This document shows, piece after piece, positions 17,666 through 25,878 of a DNA stretch of 54,576 nucleotides. The stretch comes from Candidatus Melainabacteria bacterium. Its GTDB lineage: Bacteria > Cyanobacteriota > Vampirovibrionia > Obscuribacterales > Obscuribacteraceae. The notes beneath the pieces were generated by a model. It searched no databases. It was given only the letters and a program-made list of their open reading frames with translations, and was not told the origin of the DNA. The stretch lies in the NCBI GenBank assembly GCA_020853845.1, contig JADYYD010000035.1:1-54576 (forward strand), written 5' to 3'. Numbering within the stretch: position 1 is the first letter of the stretch; every line of letters begins with the position of its first letter. A program made the position numbers and the translations under genes.

Positions 17666-18220
17666 ATGAACCGCAAGGAAGAAGAGATTAAAAAGAAGCT
17701 TTTAGAGCTGGAAACGACGGTCCTCAAAGAGTCACCGAGCCAGCTCGCTTCCGAGCAGAAGGGGACTACTCTTAAAACAGGCAGCACCGATGCGCCATCG
17801 ACGACTGTGAAGTCGGACCTGTGCTATTTCGGCGGCCTGGGGCTTATCGGTGTCGGGCTGCTGATGTTCTTCCAGCATGTGACGGTCGGCAGCGGATTTA
17901 TGGCCATGCTCGGAATGGGAGGCGGTGGTTTCGGTCTCTTGCTCATTCCTTTGATGATCGGTATCGGCTGGATGTTTTACGATTCAAAAAGCCGGGCGGG
18001 CTGGATGATTACAGCCGGTTCTTGCGCCCTGATTTTCTTTGCGATTCTATCTTCATTGAGAATGACTTTTGCCAACATGAGCTTGCTCAGCACCATCCTC
18101 ATGCTGCTGCCCTTCGCGCTTGGCGGCGCGCTTTTGCTGAAAGGCATGGGTGGTCCTAAAGGAGTCGAGGACGCTCTGAAAAACGAGATGAAGCAGATCA
18201 AGAAAGAAAAGGAAAGTTAA
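17666..18220 (+). CDS. Membrane protein of unknown function, 184 residues
   Basis: The ATG has CTGGAGGTCCAA in front, a strong ribosome binding site. A charged N-terminal helix (RKEEEIKKKLLELETTVLKE, likely coiled coil) leads to a Ser/Thr-rich linker. Four hydrophobic segments follow: CYFGGLGLIGVGLLMFF, a Gly-rich one around MLGMGGGGFGLLLIPLMIG, WMITAGSCALIFFAIL and STILMLLPFALGGALLL. The Lys-rich tail (KNEMKQIKKEKES) is cytoplasmic. No family was recognised. It follows nadE by 76 nt and precedes the fadJ-like gene, so it could be in either transcript. Confidence 0.7.
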   Translation: MNRKEEEIKKKLLELETTVLKESPSQLASEQKGTTLKTGSTDAPSTTVKSDLCYFGGLGLIGVGLLMFFQHVTVGSGFMAMLGMGGGGFGLLLIPLMIGIGWMFYDSKSRAGWMITAGSCALIFFAILSSLRMTFANMSLLSTILMLLPFALGGALLLKGMGGPKGVEDALKNEMKQIKKEKES

Positions 18221-18302
18221 GTCATTGCGGGGATTTGAGCACCTTTTCAACGCCCGCTAGTAGACTAGGGCGTTCTAGAAGACGGCGGCCTCGGAAACAA
18301 AA

Positions 18303-20462
18303 ATGACTCAAGCACAATTGGAAACGGATAGAAAGTTAGTCCAGCTCGAGAAGCTTCCGAGCGGAGTGGCAATAATCACATTCGACTCGCCGCAAAAGGA
18401 GAACTTTCTTTCCACTGCGGTGCTGTCCCAGCTCGGAGCAGTAGTCGACGAGATCGAGAAAGACGCAAGCGTAAAGGCTGTCGGAATTGTCTCTGCTAAA
18501 GACAACAATTTCATTGCCGGAGCGGACTTGCATGAAGTCCTTAAAATGAACGCTGACGAAAATTATGAAATGTCGCGCCGCGGGCAAGACTTGTTGACGC
18601 GTATAGCATCGCTGCCGGTGCCTATCGTTTGCGGCATACATGCCACCTGCCTGGGGGGAGGCTTGGAGCTCGCGCTCAGCGCCACTCGCAGAATCGCCAC
18701 GGACTGCCCCGAAACAATAATCGGATTGCCGGAAGTGAAACTCGGATTGATCCCCGGGCTGGGCGGCACGCAAAGGTTGCCGAGACTGATTGAATTGCGG
18801 GCAGCATGCGAATTCATTCTTTTTGCTCAATCTGTTGACGCCCAAAAAGCTCATGCAATGGGCATTGTCGATGAATTGGTGAGCAAAGAAGATTTGCTGC
18901 CGCGTGTAGAAAGTTACTGCTTGGAACTTGCTGCCGACCCGGAGTGGAAAGCTCGTCCGCACGGAGCCGCGCAAGACAGTCCTGAAAAGCAAGAAAAGTA
19001 TTTCAAGATGATGGAACGCACTTTGCGCATCAAAACCAAGGGCAATTATCCTGCTCCCGTAAAGGCGCTCGAATCCGTGCGCACCGGACTTTCTCAGGGA
19101 ATGACGCAAGGTCACGAATTCGAGTCACGAGCTTTTGGCGAATTGTCATTCAGCGAAACCGCCCGCAACATGATCTTCCTTTTCTTCACAACTGAATTCT
19201 ACAAAATGTCCGCTTCGGCAAAAGCAGCCAAGCAAGGCTCCCAACCGATAAAAGCCGTCGGCATTATGGGCGGTGGCATCATGGGCACGAACATCGCCAG
19301 TTGGGCGGCAATCAGAGGTTTTGACGTCGTCGTCAAAGCAGCCAGCGATGCTCGCCAGGAGCTGATGTACGAGACTGTGGTCAACAATGTCAGCCGTGCT
19401 GAAAAGTCATCGCAAGGCGAAAAGACAATCGCCCACGGTGCGATCAAGTCAGCAAAAACGCTGGCTGACCTTGCCGATGTCGATCTCCTGGTTGAGGCTT
19501 GTGCAGAAGATTTGAACAAGAAGGTGGAGATACTCGGAAAAATCCTGCCGGTCTTGAAGCCGAGTGCGATTGTCGCCACCAACACATCGTCACTCTCAGT
19601 CAATGAGCTGGTTGACAGACTTTCCATGCAACACGAATGCTTCGGCATTCACTTCTTCCACCCGGTCGATCGCATGCCGCTTGTCGAAGTTATACCTGCC
19701 AAAAACACAAGCAAGGAAAATCAATCGAAAGTGTTGGCTTTTCTTTCCGCGCTGGATAAGCTCCCATTGCCGGTCAAGGACAGCACTTGCTTTGTAGTTA
19801 ACAGACTATTGTGCTGCTACATCCTCGAAGCTGCACGCCTGGTCGAAAGAGGTGTGGCGCTCAACTGGATCGAAGATGCAGCCCTCGACTTCGGAATGCC
19901 TCTCGGTCCGTGGGGGGTTACCGATGAAGTCGGAATGGATGTGGCGCTTCTGGTTGCCGATTCGCTGCAAGCAAGTATCGGCGAGCGTTTTACCAAACCG
20001 CAAGTTCTCAAAGGCGTGAAAGACATAGGCATCATTGGAAAGCGGCACGGCAAGGGTCTCTACAATTGGGACGAATCGGGCAAAAATTTGGGTCTCGATC
20101 CGGATCTTGCCAGCGTTTTAAAACTGAATGTCAGTGAGGAAAAAGTACCGCCGGAAGAATGCAAGAAATTGGCGGAACACATTATTTTGCCGATGATAGA
20201 TGAAGCGGCTCGCTGCCTGGAAGAAAAGGTCGTGCGCCGTCCTCGTGAAATAGATGTCGCCACCGTCATGGGTATGGGTTTTCCGCCTTTCAGAGGCGGG
20301 TTGTTGCGCTATGCCGACTCGCTCGGCATCCCATACATAATCGAAAAATTGGAAGAGATCTACGGACAACCCGGCCCGCAGCGCACAGTCAGCAATTATC
20401 TAAAGCAAATGAGAGAATCAGGCAGAAGCTTCTACAGCAGCGGCAAAGAGAGCAGTGACTGA
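18303..20462 (+). CDS. fadJ: Bifunctional enoyl-CoA hydratase / 3-hydroxyacyl-CoA dehydrogenase
   Basis: This is the multifunctional alpha-subunit type of fatty-acid beta-oxidation: hydration of 2-enoyl-CoA, then NAD-dependent oxidation. The 719-residue protein has a crotonase domain at about 1-200. Its oxyanion-hole and Glu motifs are FIAGADLHE, GGGLELALSA and IGLPEVKLGLIPGLGGTQ, with both catalytic Glu kept. A Rossmann domain starts near 318 (GIMGGGIMGTNIASWAA). The dehydrogenase motif GIHFFHPVDRMPLVEVI keeps the catalytic His and Glu, although the usual Asn of FFNP is His here. The C-terminal part has FPPFRGGLLRYAD. The family assignment is firm; FadJ versus FadB naming is not. No thiolase partner is in the window. 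The stop overlaps thpR. Confidence 0.88.
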   Translation: MTQAQLETDRKLVQLEKLPSGVAIITFDSPQKENFLSTAVLSQLGAVVDEIEKDASVKAVGIVSAKDNNFIAGADLHEVLKMNADENYEMSRRGQDLLTRIASLPVPIVCGIHATCLGGGLELALSATRRIATDCPETIIGLPEVKLGLIPGLGGTQRLPRLIELRAACEFILFAQSVDAQKAHAMGIVDELVSKEDLLPRVESYCLELAADPEWKARPHGAAQDSPEKQEKYFKMMERTLRIKTKGNYPAPVKALESVRTGLSQGMTQGHEFESRAFGELSFSETARNMIFLFFTTEFYKMSASAKAAKQGSQPIKAVGIMGGGIMGTNIASWAAIRGFDVVVKAASDARQELMYETVVNNVSRAEKSSQGEKTIAHGAIKSAKTLADLADVDLLVEACAEDLNKKVEILGKILPVLKPSAIVATNTSSLSVNELVDRLSMQHECFGIHFFHPVDRMPLVEVIPAKNTSKENQSKVLAFLSALDKLPLPVKDSTCFVVNRLLCCYILEAARLVERGVALNWIEDAALDFGMPLGPWGVTDEVGMDVALLVADSLQASIGERFTKPQVLKGVKDIGIIGKRHGKGLYNWDESGKNLGLDPDLASVLKLNVSEEKVPPEECKKLAEHIILPMIDEAARCLEEKVVRRPREIDVATVMGMGFPPFRGGLLRYADSLGIPYIIEKLEEIYGQPGPQRTVSNYLKQMRESGRSFYSSGKESSD

Positions 20463-21096
20463 AGCGAAGAGAAGACTCTTTGTCGGAACTTTCCTGGATG
20501 CTGGACAAGCCGCCACGGTCGCCCAGCTCAAAAGCTTGAACCCAGAGCTTTCTCAAAAGTGGCATCTAAAAGCGCGCTTTGTGCCGCTTCAAAAGCTGCA
20601 TCTGACCTGGCTTTTCCTCGGCGATGTCGAAGCTGAGCTGGTTGAATCCGTAAAAAGCGATCTGGAAAAAACAATTAGAGACTGGAAGCACACAGAGAAT
20701 GGCGGTACTTTCGAGATCAACTATGACTGCGTGGTTGTCTGGTCATCTCTCCAATCGCCTCGAGTGCTCGTCCTGGAAAGTACCGGCGCCAATCCTCCGG
20801 CATCGAGTCTAAACAAAGCCATAAATATCGGACTGCAAAACTATTCGCAGAAAGACGGCAAGGTGGAAAGGTTCGACCGGTTTAGACCGCATTTGACCGT
20901 CTGCCGTTTCTCTTATGATTCGCAATCCAAAACGAAAGAAAGGCGAACCAACCGCTCTCTGGATGACTTTAAAACGCCCGCCAATCTGTTTGCGCTGTCG
21001 CACAGGATCGACACGATTTCGCTCATTGAGAGCGATCTCAATACAGGACCAAACGGCTATTCAAGCATCCTGGATATTTCGATTGACAGTGTTTGA
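20455..21096 (+). CDS. thpR: RNA 2',3'-cyclic phosphodiesterase (2H family)
   Basis: ThpR/LigT proteins open 2',3'-cyclic phosphates on RNA and can ligate tRNA halves in vitro. The 213-residue product begins RRLFVGTFLD, like family members (R-x-F-x-A), and holds the two H-x-T-x motifs that make the active site: HLTW in KLHLTWLFLGDV and HLTV in FRPHLTVCRF. The GTG at 20455 overlaps the last 8 nt of the fadJ-like gene, indicating translational coupling. Between the motifs the protein is somewhat longer than short relatives, with an insertion around the second half. It converges with the amidase gene, 3 nt away. Confidence 0.88.
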   Translation: MTEAKRRLFVGTFLDAGQAATVAQLKSLNPELSQKWHLKARFVPLQKLHLTWLFLGDVEAELVESVKSDLEKTIRDWKHTENGGTFEINYDCVVVWSSLQSPRVLVLESTGANPPASSLNKAINIGLQNYSQKDGKVERFDRFRPHLTVCRFSYDSQSKTKERRTNRSLDDFKTPANLFALSHRIDTISLIESDLNTGPNGYSSILDISIDSV

Positions 21097-21099
21097 CTG

Positions 21100-22656
21100 C
21101 TACTGGAAGTTTTCTTTCAAATAGGCACGCATGCGCTGGAAGATGGTTTTCTTCGCGGGCGGCTTGCTTACTTTTACCGGTGCTTCTGCGGCAACTTGCT
21201 TCGGCGCCGGATTGCTGACTGCCTTCACCGGTTCTTTGCGCACGCTTTGATTGATCAACGGTGCCGTTTTCACAGGTGGTGCGCTGTGCACCGGGGCATG
21301 ATGCTGAGCCGGAGAGGATAACTTCGATTCCGGTTTAGTTTCAGCTTTAGAATCAGGCTCGGGTCTGGATTCAGGCATGACCTTGGTTTTTGCAGGCTCG
21401 GATGACTCACCACCCGCGGTGGCGCCCGGTCCGTCAACTTCGAAGTTTTCTTTTTGATTCAGGTCGCTTGCTGATGACGGATCGACTTCTATCGGACCTT
21501 TCAGCTCAAGCCCGCTGCCCGAAGGCGCAGTGCGAACGGCTTCCTCGACCGGGCGAAGCGGAATCACTTTTACTTTCTCTACGTTCTCGATTTTCTTCTC
21601 GACTGGTTCTCTTGCTTCCACTTGCACCGGATGAGGCTGCAAGATTGTAGAGGCAGCAGGCTCAGGAGCCTTCCAGGTTTTCACATCCTGCTCCAGCCCC
21701 TTCACCTTGTATGCCAGAGCCCGTCTCTGAAATTGACGGTTATAGGCGAGAAAACCGTCCAGATCGAAATTGACAGGATCAGTGTGATCGCCTTGCTGGG
21801 CATATCGGTGAGTGATGACATTCGCATTCTCTACCTGGTAGCGCTGCTGCAGGTATGCGAGCAATTTGTTGACGGCTTCTCGCTGAGCTTGCGGGTAATT
21901 TTGCCGACCGGTGTGATTCATCTCGATGCCGATGCTGTTGTCGTTGTTGATGCCCGGCAAAGTCTTGAAGATGTTTACGTGAACGGTGGCAAGATCAGGG
22001 TCGACAGCTTGATAGATTGTGCCGTCGCGATCTACTACATATTGCGCACCCGGATGGCGGCGCCCCATCGAACTCCAGCCCTCGATTACATTGACCGCGC
22101 TCACGGGAATACCTGTTTCGGTCGAATGCAAAATAATGTATTTCACAGGTTCGCGCCGGTAATAGATTCCGCCGCGCAGAGGATGGTATTGCACGACGCC
22201 GGCTCTAACCAAGGATCGCGCCGGGTAACTATCGGCGATACCACGATCCCAGGCACGCGCGATGCGTTCACTTGTCGTTTGATCGAGCGGGCTCTTATCA
22301 AAGGAAGGAGCATGCATGAGAAAAATGCTGAGCGGATATGCGTATTTCGGGCGCGGTTGCCTGACTATGCGGATCTTGCGTCCCCTAGATGTACGGCTGC
22401 TTCTGACCGCTACACTTCTTCTTTTCGAGCCCGAATATGAAACGACTCTGGAACTGCGTGAGCGCGAAGATCTGGCGGACCCGTGCGAGCGCTTACTGCT
22501 ACGACTTGACGACGAGGCATGGCTTTTTGATCCGGCGGATCTGCTCCTGGCTTCGGCAGCTTGATCGCTAACGCATATCGAAGTTGCCACCATCAGTGCA
22601 GCAATGAGAATGGGTATCGGGCGAAACCTGGTAAAGACGCGGTTTTTCAAAAGCAT
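21100..22656 (-). CDS. Secreted N-acetylmuramoyl-L-alanine amidase (Amidase_2 type)
   Basis: It cleaves the bond between MurNAc and the peptide stem of peptidoglycan. The 518-residue protein has a signal peptide (PIPILIAALMVATSICV) and then an extraordinary Ser/Arg-rich stretch (about residues 38-95, with runs such as SSSSRSSKRSHGSARSSRS). The amidase domain (about 160-310) keeps zinc-ligand His residues in YIILHSTETG, in VHVNIF and in QGDHTDP, plus the acidic NSIGIEMNHTG. The last 170 residues are a Pro/Lys/Glu/Ala-rich tail ending in a basic helix (FQRMRAYLKENFQ). The basic linker could bind anionic wall polymer or nucleic acid. It is preceded by a good promoter. Confidence 0.88.
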   Translation of the reverse strand: MLLKNRVFTRFRPIPILIAALMVATSICVSDQAAEARSRSAGSKSHASSSSRSSKRSHGSARSSRSRSSRVVSYSGSKRRSVAVRSSRTSRGRKIRIVRQPRPKYAYPLSIFLMHAPSFDKSPLDQTTSERIARAWDRGIADSYPARSLVRAGVVQYHPLRGGIYYRREPVKYIILHSTETGIPVSAVNVIEGWSSMGRRHPGAQYVVDRDGTIYQAVDPDLATVHVNIFKTLPGINNDNSIGIEMNHTGRQNYPQAQREAVNKLLAYLQQRYQVENANVITHRYAQQGDHTDPVNFDLDGFLAYNRQFQRRALAYKVKGLEQDVKTWKAPEPAASTILQPHPVQVEAREPVEKKIENVEKVKVIPLRPVEEAVRTAPSGSGLELKGPIEVDPSSASDLNQKENFEVDGPGATAGGESSEPAKTKVMPESRPEPDSKAETKPESKLSSPAQHHAPVHSAPPVKTAPLINQSVRKEPVKAVSNPAPKQVAAEAPVKVSKPPAKKTIFQRMRAYLKENFQ

Positions 22657-22687
22657 TTACATCAAAATCCGTGGGCTGCCGAGTCGT

Positions 22688-22716
22688 ATTATAGGATCTG
22701 AGCTTTTCATTAGCAA
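22688..22716 (-). promoter_or_regulatory. Sigma70-type promoter for the amidase gene
   Basis: Read on the minus strand: -35 TTGCTA (22711-22716), exactly 17 nt, then a perfect TATAAT (22688-22693). The start would be near 22681, giving a leader of about 25 nt to the ATG at 22656. Confidence 0.65.
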
Positions 22717-22873
22717 CATCAGTATCAGGATCTGGACGCATGCAAGTGGCACCGGTTCCCAATCTCGAAAAGCAAGAAACAGCATGACAACACGCGTTTC
22801 ACCATTTGGAACTGGCGTGATTAAATTGCGCTCTTGCAAACAGGCGAAAGCGCAGCGAAAAAAATTTGCTGAA

Positions 22874-24043
22874 TCAATCTATCCAGCCGCCACCAATAAT
22901 ATATGCATCGGACAGATCGTAAATTCCCAGCACCTGTCCCGGCGTTATGGCCGGCTGGGCATCATCGAACAATACCGACACTTTCGAATCAGGCAGGGGT
23001 GTAACCAGTGCTGGTGCCGTAGGACTGTTATAGCGAATTTTCACCTGCGCGCGGAATGGCTCCGCCGGTGGTGCCTCCAACATCCAATTCATGAATGAAG
23101 CGGTAAGCTCGCGGCGCAAAAGAGCATCTTTCGGACCTACGTAAACAATACGCATATCAGGATCGATGGACGTCACATAAAGCGGCTCTTTGTAAGAGAT
23201 ATTGATGCCGCGCCGTTGCCCGATGGTGAAATTGTGCGTGCCTTTATGCTCGCCCATAAGGTCACCAGTGAGCGCGTGCAGAATAGGCCCCGGAAGTTCC
23301 GGCAAAAATCCAGCCAGATACTCTTGCGGTGTTTTGTTCATCGGAATGAAACAAAGATCCTGACTGTCCGGTCGATTGGCAGTCGTCAATTGAGCCTCGC
23401 CTGCAATCGTGCGAATCTCATCCTTGGTGTAATCGCCGAGGGGAAGAAGAGTGTGCTTCAGTTGATCGAGAGTCAAACCCCAAAGAACGTATGATTGATC
23501 TTTCTTAGGATCGAGCGCCCGAGCCAATCTTATCTGACCGTCGATTTCCTGGATGCGACCATAATGACCGGTGGCAATATATTCGGCGCCCAAAATTTTG
23601 CGGCCGTAATTCATCAATGCGCCCCACTTAATCACGGTGTTGCAGAGGCTGCACGGCAGGGGCGTGCGGGCACGAGCATAAGACTGATGGAAATCATCGA
23701 TGATTTGCGTTTTGAACAACTCTCTTAAATCGACCGCATGATGGTCGACTCCAAGCTGTTCGCAAACGCGGGCGGCATCGATCATGCCCGTATCGCAGCA
23801 GCGGCTGCCGGACTTGATCAGCCAGCCGGTGACACCGACTACATCATAACCTTGCTCCTTGAGAAGATATGCAGTTGCTGAGCTGTCGACCCCGCCGCTC
23901 ATTAAGACGGCAACACGTGTCTTTCCGGCAGGCACGGCACTGACCTCGCGAGCGCGCGCGACCGCGCAAACAGCTTCCAGCATCTCCTCTGTGTGAGAAT
24001 TTGCCTCTGTTGCGCTTTTGATGTCGTTCTCTGTGACGCTCAT
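22874..24043 (-). CDS. mnmA: tRNA-specific 2-thiouridylase
   Basis: MnmA puts sulfur on U34 of tRNA Lys, Glu and Gln. The 389-residue product has the PP-loop VAVLMSGGVDSSATAYLL at about 43-60. The two catalytic cysteines lie in PCSLCNTVIKWG (family motif CNxxxK) and in SQDLCFIP. It also has the tRNA-binding motifs GHYGRI and DQSYVLWGL and a C-terminal beta-barrel (IRYNSPTAPALV). The open frame extends upstream to a TTG at 24118, but the ATG at 24043 (MSVTENDIK) is preferred although its purine-rich site (AGAAGAAAGACA) is weak. The N-terminal 40 residues before the PP-loop are unusually long and Glu-rich. A TPR gene lies upstream on the same strand. Confidence 0.95.
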   Translation of the reverse strand: MSVTENDIKSATEANSHTEEMLEAVCAVARAREVSAVPAGKTRVAVLMSGGVDSSATAYLLKEQGYDVVGVTGWLIKSGSRCCDTGMIDAARVCEQLGVDHHAVDLRELFKTQIIDDFHQSYARARTPLPCSLCNTVIKWGALMNYGRKILGAEYIATGHYGRIQEIDGQIRLARALDPKKDQSYVLWGLTLDQLKHTLLPLGDYTKDEIRTIAGEAQLTTANRPDSQDLCFIPMNKTPQEYLAGFLPELPGPILHALTGDLMGEHKGTHNFTIGQRRGINISYKEPLYVTSIDPDMRIVYVGPKDALLRRELTASFMNWMLEAPPAEPFRAQVKIRYNSPTAPALVTPLPDSKVSVLFDDAQPAITPGQVLGIYDLSDAYIIGGGWID

Positions 24044-24200
24044 TGTCTTTCTTCTCTGCTCGGCAGAATGGGGCTCGTCTTCTCGAGAGCGAACCTGGTC
24101 AGGTTGTTGATTGTACAACAGACCCCAACGATTGTCTTGACAGCCAGTGTAAGCTTCACAGGTCTGGCTTTGAAAGATTCAAACCAGTTTATCCGCACGG

Positions 24201-25664
24201 TTATTTAGCATCGCCCGTCAATCGTTTTAGCCGCTGGCGCGCCTGTTTTGCGTTCTTTCCATTGGGCGCCAGTTCCAAATATTTGTTGTATTCCCGCACT
24301 GCATCCCGACTTTTCTCTGTTTTCTCCAGAAGAATGGCAAGATTGTAATGAATGACGGGCATTGACTTGCCGGCCTGGGCCAGCGCCATGTGATAGTTTC
24401 GACTGGCTTGAGCCAGCTCCCCGCGCGACTTCTGCAACATTGCCAGGGCGTTGAAGGCGGCAGGAAATGGCTTCTTTAACTGTTGCGTTTCTTGTACGGC
24501 GATTTTGAACTCTTTTTCCGCTTCTTTAGTCTCGTTATTGAGACGCAACGCCTGTCCGAGATTGTAGTGAGCCTGGGGGAAGCGACCTTTCTTCAGCTCG
24601 ATTGCCTTTCGGTAAGCGCGGGCGGCTTCTTCGAATTTGCCCTGGCGAATGAGCACATATCCATAATTGTTGTAGTTGTTTGCCGTTTTGCCCTGCGGCG
24701 ACGCAATAAGGCGGGCCAGATCGCTCTCGGCCTTGCCCCATTCTTGAGCCTTTACCATGTCGGCGATTTGAAAGGGCGATGCTCCCACTGCGGCGCTGGA
24801 CGCCACAGGGGAAGGTCCGGCGTTATCGGCGGGCGGCATGAAGCCGGCTTTCAAATCAGAGATCTTTTGACGAGTATCGGCGGCATATCTGGGGTTCGGC
24901 TCATGCTTGATGGAAGTCTCATAGAACTGAATAGCCTCAGGAACATGCCTGCGCGAGGTTTCTATCATGCCCAAGTAGAAATATCCAAGCGCATAATCGG
25001 GCTTGTAGCGCACCGCTTTCTGCGCCTCTTCATAGGCTTTGTCGTACTGCTTCATTCTGTAATACAGCATGGAAAGCCCGTTGTATGCCGGTGCGTAGTC
25101 ATTTTGCAAACGCACCGCTTCGCCGTAGTGCCGCGCGGCATCCTTGTATTCGCCCTTATCGCGCAATACATCGGCTAAATTTTTGTGCAATTGCGCATCA
25201 TTGCCGTGCGTCAGTTGCAGGGCCTGGCGGAAACACAGGGTCGCTTCGTCGTAATGCGATTCGCCTTGCTGATAAAGATTCAAACCGAGATTGCAAAGCG
25301 CTTCCAAATAAAGCGGGTCGATCGTCAAGGCGCGCCGGAAATTGGCTTCCGCTTCTTTCAGATGCCCTTCTTTGAAATACGTAATGCCGATGCTGTTGAA
25401 GCATACGCAGCAATTTTGGTCGATTGAGAGCGCTTCTTGAAGCACCTTGCGAGCGTCTTCGAATCGGCCTTCGCGGCCCATGCGCCCAGCAATGTCTATG
25501 CGCTGTTCGACTTCCGGCGCGTACCTGTATTTTTGTGCAGAAACAGGCAGATAGAGTGTCGAAACCAGCATTGCGGCAGCGCCGAATACGGCAAGAAAAC
25601 GTCCGAAATCGCTCCAGCCGGCGCCAGAGACAATTCTCTCCATTTTTTTGAGCGCCGGTGACAT
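24201..25664 (-). CDS. Exported TPR protein, 487 residues
   Basis: Two starts compete: ATG at 25694 and ATG at 25664. The latter has AAGGATAAGGAA in front and gives a normal signal anchor (RFLAVFGAAAMLVSTLYLPVSAQ), so it is chosen. The mature region is about ten 34-residue TPR units (examples VCFNSIGITYFKEGHLKEAE, NLGQALRLNNETKEAEKEF). They come in two blocks separated by a Pro/Ala-rich linker near residue 265 (PPADNAGPSPVASSAAVGAS). It is likely periplasmic or membrane anchored by an uncleaved helix. It diverges from mfd and sits 157 nt upstream of mnmA. No enzymatic motif; partner unknown. Confidence 0.85.
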   Translation of the reverse strand: MSPALKKMERIVSGAGWSDFGRFLAVFGAAAMLVSTLYLPVSAQKYRYAPEVEQRIDIAGRMGREGRFEDARKVLQEALSIDQNCCVCFNSIGITYFKEGHLKEAEANFRRALTIDPLYLEALCNLGLNLYQQGESHYDEATLCFRQALQLTHGNDAQLHKNLADVLRDKGEYKDAARHYGEAVRLQNDYAPAYNGLSMLYYRMKQYDKAYEEAQKAVRYKPDYALGYFYLGMIETSRRHVPEAIQFYETSIKHEPNPRYAADTRQKISDLKAGFMPPADNAGPSPVASSAAVGASPFQIADMVKAQEWGKAESDLARLIASPQGKTANNYNNYGYVLIRQGKFEEAARAYRKAIELKKGRFPQAHYNLGQALRLNNETKEAEKEFKIAVQETQQLKKPFPAAFNALAMLQKSRGELAQASRNYHMALAQAGKSMPVIHYNLAILLEKTEKSRDAVREYNKYLELAPNGKNAKQARQRLKRLTGDAK

Positions 25665-25878
25665 TTCCTTATCCTTAAACAATACCAAGGACATAATACC
25701 TGAAGGTCTTTGAGCTTTCTGTAAAGTGACGCGAAATGAAGGCGATACCAGCCTCCATCCGTCAAAAGAGCAAAATTTGCCTCGCCGTCATAAATGCGAC
25801 ACAAAGGAGGCGACCTGCAGGTGCTACATGATAGGATACAAAATTCGCCAAAATTGGCTTACATACGGAGCTTGAAGT

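Noticed and set aside
22657-22839. 60-codon frame directly upstream of the amidase gene
   Set aside because: The strong amidase promoter lies inside it, so a transcript covering it is unlikely.
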